This document shows positions 61,588 through 64,000 of a stretch of 64,000 bases of DNA, one piece after another. The DNA is taken from assembly GCA_902535165.1 (NCBI GenBank), contig CACASE010000003.1, forward strand, positions 57,550-121,549. The letters are read 5' to 3'. A model generated the notes under the pieces. The model did no database searches. It was not told the origin of the DNA and saw nothing but the letters and a program-made list of their open reading frames with translations. This stretch comes from an uncultured Bacteroidota bacterium (GTDB lineage: Bacteria; Bacteroidota; Bacteroidia; Flavobacteriales; Flavobacteriaceae). The position numbers were made by a program, and so were the translations under genes. Within the stretch, counting starts at the first letter, position 1. Every line of letters begins with the position of its first letter.

Positions 61588-63363
61588 CTAGTTACCATTA
61601 TATGCACCTATATTAGGCTTTGAATCATTACTTACAGCGTTACCAAAATAATCTCTTCCACCGTTATTCTGAATGTAATTTTTAGAATCTGAACTACCAT
61701 TTATTGTATAACCGGTTCCTAATGCTGGACTTGTAGATTGTAATTTATAGTCATTAGCTGTTGTACCACCAGGATTTACAAGTAAAGGATTTGTAAATAG
61801 TTCTGTTCCGTTATGCTCATAGTCTGATGAACCGTCGATAATTAAATTTCCATAAAATAAATTATTCTTCCAATCATTCATTGTGCCGTCATTTCTTGTA
61901 TCAATCTTTAGTTTAGCTTTATCGCTTATATAAATTAGGTTATTGTATATATATGTTTCTTTTGTATTTGGTCTTATAAATATCTGTAAGTGGTCAAATG
62001 GTGTATTATTATTAGCAGGATTTTGACTTGGAATAAAGACGGTGTTATTATAAATAAAATTATCCTGAGACCCAATTCTCCTAGTGTTGCTACCAGCATA
62101 ATCAGAAACCCAAAATGTTTTTCCGACATTAGAATTTGTTCTTCCACCATCACCTATACTGATATTGTATCTATATCCACACATTATATTTTCACCTAAT
62201 ATTTCAGCAAATCCACCATAGTTGTTTTTACTTAAATTATATTGAATTACTACTCTTTCACATCCCCAATCAATATGCGCTCCATAGGAATCTGCTGGTC
62301 CATAAACATCTTCAAAAATATTATTCTGAATTACCGTATCATTACAAGTGTACGTCCATAAACTACTCCCTCTGTTCCACATTCTGTTATCATTTCCAGA
62401 TCCTGAGCCCTTAAATTCAGAGTTCTCAACAACAACATCTTTACATCTGGCTAAGACTATTCCTGAACCCCCAGTATCATTAAACTTGCTATTCTTAATG
62501 GAAATATTTCTATGATAATAATCAGCCTGAGCACCAGACATTCTGTTCACTATATGAATACCATAGTGTCCAGTATTAGAAATATCTAAATTATCAATCT
62601 CTATTCCATCATAATAATTTAAAACATTATCATCATTAAGTGATTCAAATCTTATGGCATAACCTTGGTGATTATTGTCTGAATTTGAAGGAGTTGGATA
62701 TATCTCTGAAATTTTAATGTCATCCAGCTTTATATCGTTAATATTTGAAGATCCGTGTCTTAAAACTAATAGTCCAAATCTTTCATCTTCACCTGATCTG
62801 CTTGATTGATTCATTAATTTAACTGATCCATTGCTGTTTTTATGAGATGCCTCATTTGTCAAATCTAAACCACTAATATTAACATATTCTTGATTTTCAA
62901 TAAAAACAGCTGCCTGATATCCGTTACCATCAATTTTAGGTTTATTTCCACTTGAGTAGCTTTCAATTACAATAGGCTTATCTTGAGATCCAGAACCTCT
63001 TAACTTAAAATAACCTTTCCACGTCTCACCTGATTTAAACCTTAACTTATCTCCAGGCTTAAATGTTATACTATTTACTTTACCAAGATTTTTGAAAGCC
63101 TTGTCTTCACTTTTACCATCATTATTATCATTTCCAGAATTATAACTTATGTAGTAAGTTGTATCTCCAGGAGATGTTGTCGAATCAAAATCATTTGGAT
63201 CTGTAGTGTCAGTAGTTCCTGAATTACTTCCACCTCCATTATTATTACCTCCTCCATTGTTGTTTCCACCTCCATTATCTGAACCCCCAGAGTCTCCACC
63301 AGAATCTGACGAACATGCAATAACAAATATTGATATAATTAGTAAAAAAATTTTCTTTTTCAT
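61588..63363 (-). CDS. Right-handed parallel beta-helix lipoprotein with Gly/Asn-rich linker (putative polysaccharide-active enzyme)
   Basis: Lipobox FVIAC; GGDSGGSDNGGGNNNGGGNNNGGG linker; YYISYNSGNDNNDGKSEDKAFKNLGKVNSITFKPGDKLRFKSGETWKG; beta-helix repeats. Confidence 0.78.
   Translation of the reverse strand: MKKKIFLLIISIFVIACSSDSGGDSGGSDNGGGNNNGGGNNNGGGSNSGTTDTTDPNDFDSTTSPGDTTYYISYNSGNDNNDGKSEDKAFKNLGKVNSITFKPGDKLRFKSGETWKGYFKLRGSGSQDKPIVIESYSSGNKPKIDGNGYQAAVFIENQEYVNISGLDLTNEASHKNSNGSVKLMNQSSRSGEDERFGLLVLRHGSSNINDIKLDDIKISEIYPTPSNSDNNHQGYAIRFESLNDDNVLNYYDGIEIDNLDISNTGHYGIHIVNRMSGAQADYYHRNISIKNSKFNDTGGSGIVLARCKDVVVENSEFKGSGSGNDNRMWNRGSSLWTYTCNDTVIQNNIFEDVYGPADSYGAHIDWGCERVVIQYNLSKNNYGGFAEILGENIMCGYRYNISIGDGGRTNSNVGKTFWVSDYAGSNTRRIGSQDNFIYNNTVFIPSQNPANNNTPFDHLQIFIRPNTKETYIYNNLIYISDKAKLKIDTRNDGTMNDWKNNLFYGNLIIDGSSDYEHNGTELFTNPLLVNPGGTTANDYKLQSTSPALGTGYTINGSSDSKNYIQNNGGRDYFGNAVSNDSKPNIGAYNGN
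63229..63285. repeat. Low-complexity Gly3-Asn3 coding repeat
   Basis: Tandem near-repeats of CCACCTCCATTATTATT/CCTCCTCCATTGTTGTTT encoding GGGNNN units. Confidence 0.7.
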
Positions 63364-63416
63364 AGTTTAGTAATAATGATGTTTAAGTGATTTTAATAAA
63401 TATAAAAAGAAATATC

Positions 63417-64000
63417 ATGATAAGAAACACTATAACCATTATACTCCTTTTTTTTCTATTTGTAGGATGTAATAATTCATCTATTGAAAAACCAAATATT
63501 TTATTAATAATGGTTGACGATTTAAATGACTACAATGAAGATTTAAAGGGTCATCCTCAAGTGTTGACGCCTTATATTAAAGAATTTTCAAAAACAGCAA
63601 CATCCTTCACTAACGCTTATTCAAATGATCCTATGTGTGGACCATCAAGAGCAAGTATGTTTACAGGTGTTTATCCCCATATTTCATCCCACTTGTGGCA
63701 ATACAACTGGAAAAATAATGAAATATTAAAAAATACTAAAACAATAATGGAGAAGTTTAAAGAGAATGACTACAAAGTCATTGGAAGTGGAAAGTTATTG
63801 CATCAAAACGAAAAAAGTATTTGGACTGAATTTGAACATGAAGCAGACTATAGTCCTGTTGCCTACATTGGTGAATGGAAAAAAGGAAAACCTGGAATTG
63901 CTCATCCAGATGTTCCCAAGCCATATAGAGTTATAAAAGAGTTAGATGGTTGGAACATGGCGGGTGGTCCTATTGATGGATCATATGGTCCTTTAATTAA
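63417..64000 (+). CDS. Sulfatase lipoprotein (iduronate-2-sulfatase-like), truncated by window end
   Basis: Translated here, absent from the ORF track: MIRNTITIILLFFLFVGCNNSSIEKPNILLIMVDDLNDYN...SNDPMCGPSRASMFTGVYPH; C-x-P-S-R sulfatase signature and lipobox. Confidence 0.88.
   Translation, partial: MIRNTITIILLFFLFVGCNNSSIEKPNILLIMVDDLNDYNEDLKGHPQVLTPYIKEFSKTATSFTNAYSNDPMCGPSRASMFTGVYPHISSHLWQYNWKNNEILKNTKTIMEKFKENDYKVIGSGKLLHQNEKSIWTEFEHEADYSPVAYIGEWKKGKPGIAHPDVPKPYRVIKELDGWNMAGGPIDGSYGPLI

Noticed and set aside
63229-63285. Short tandem repeats as a possible CRISPR-like array
   Set aside because: They are in-frame codon repeats for Gly/Asn within a lipoprotein gene; no spacers and no cas genes.
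1-64000. Prophage, transposon, integron or conjugative elements
   Set aside because: No transposase, integrase, phage structural or conjugation genes, and no terminal inverted repeats noticed; tRNA-Ser is followed by a normal terminator and no integrase.

Overview
The window is about 64 kb of very AT-rich, densely packed chromosome. Gene content and the TAnnTTTG-type -7 boxes indicate a marine Flavobacteriia/Bacteroidetes bacterium. Positions 1 to about 54.8 kb are mostly housekeeping: 2-oxoacid dehydrogenase E1, holA, uvrD/pcrA, recG, pheT, ABC-F, SRP RNA, glyA, smpB, pcm, miaA, purC, phoH, dnaN, an ilvD-ilvB-ilvN-ilvC-gapN operon, tilS, pabB, lpdA, an nhaC-ftsK-lolA-lptF-ribB chain, tRNA-Ser(UGA), and rocD plus a guanidino-modifying enzyme. 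The last 9 kb (54.8-64 kb) is an accessory carbohydrate-catabolism locus. It has two tandem paralogous beta-helix lipoproteins, an enolase-superfamily enzyme, an aldehyde dehydrogenase, a RhaT-like permease, a KDG-type kinase and a KDPG-type aldolase on the minus strand, with a divergent sulfatase running off the window end. The best leads are: (i) this locus as a possible anhydro-sugar or acid-sugar pathway fed by a sulfated algal glycan; (ii) a recurring TAnnTTT(G/A)-N3-7-start architecture implying widespread leaderless mRNAs, including GTG/TTG starts; (iii) face-to-face overlapping 5' ends of holA and an HsdR_N-domain gene; (iv) an SRP RNA whose terminator U-tract abuts the ATG of the next gene; and (v) a terminator-like hairpin in the short ilvD leader. 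No CRISPR, prophage, IS element or complete defence system was seen. All family assignments come from reading motifs, not from searches.
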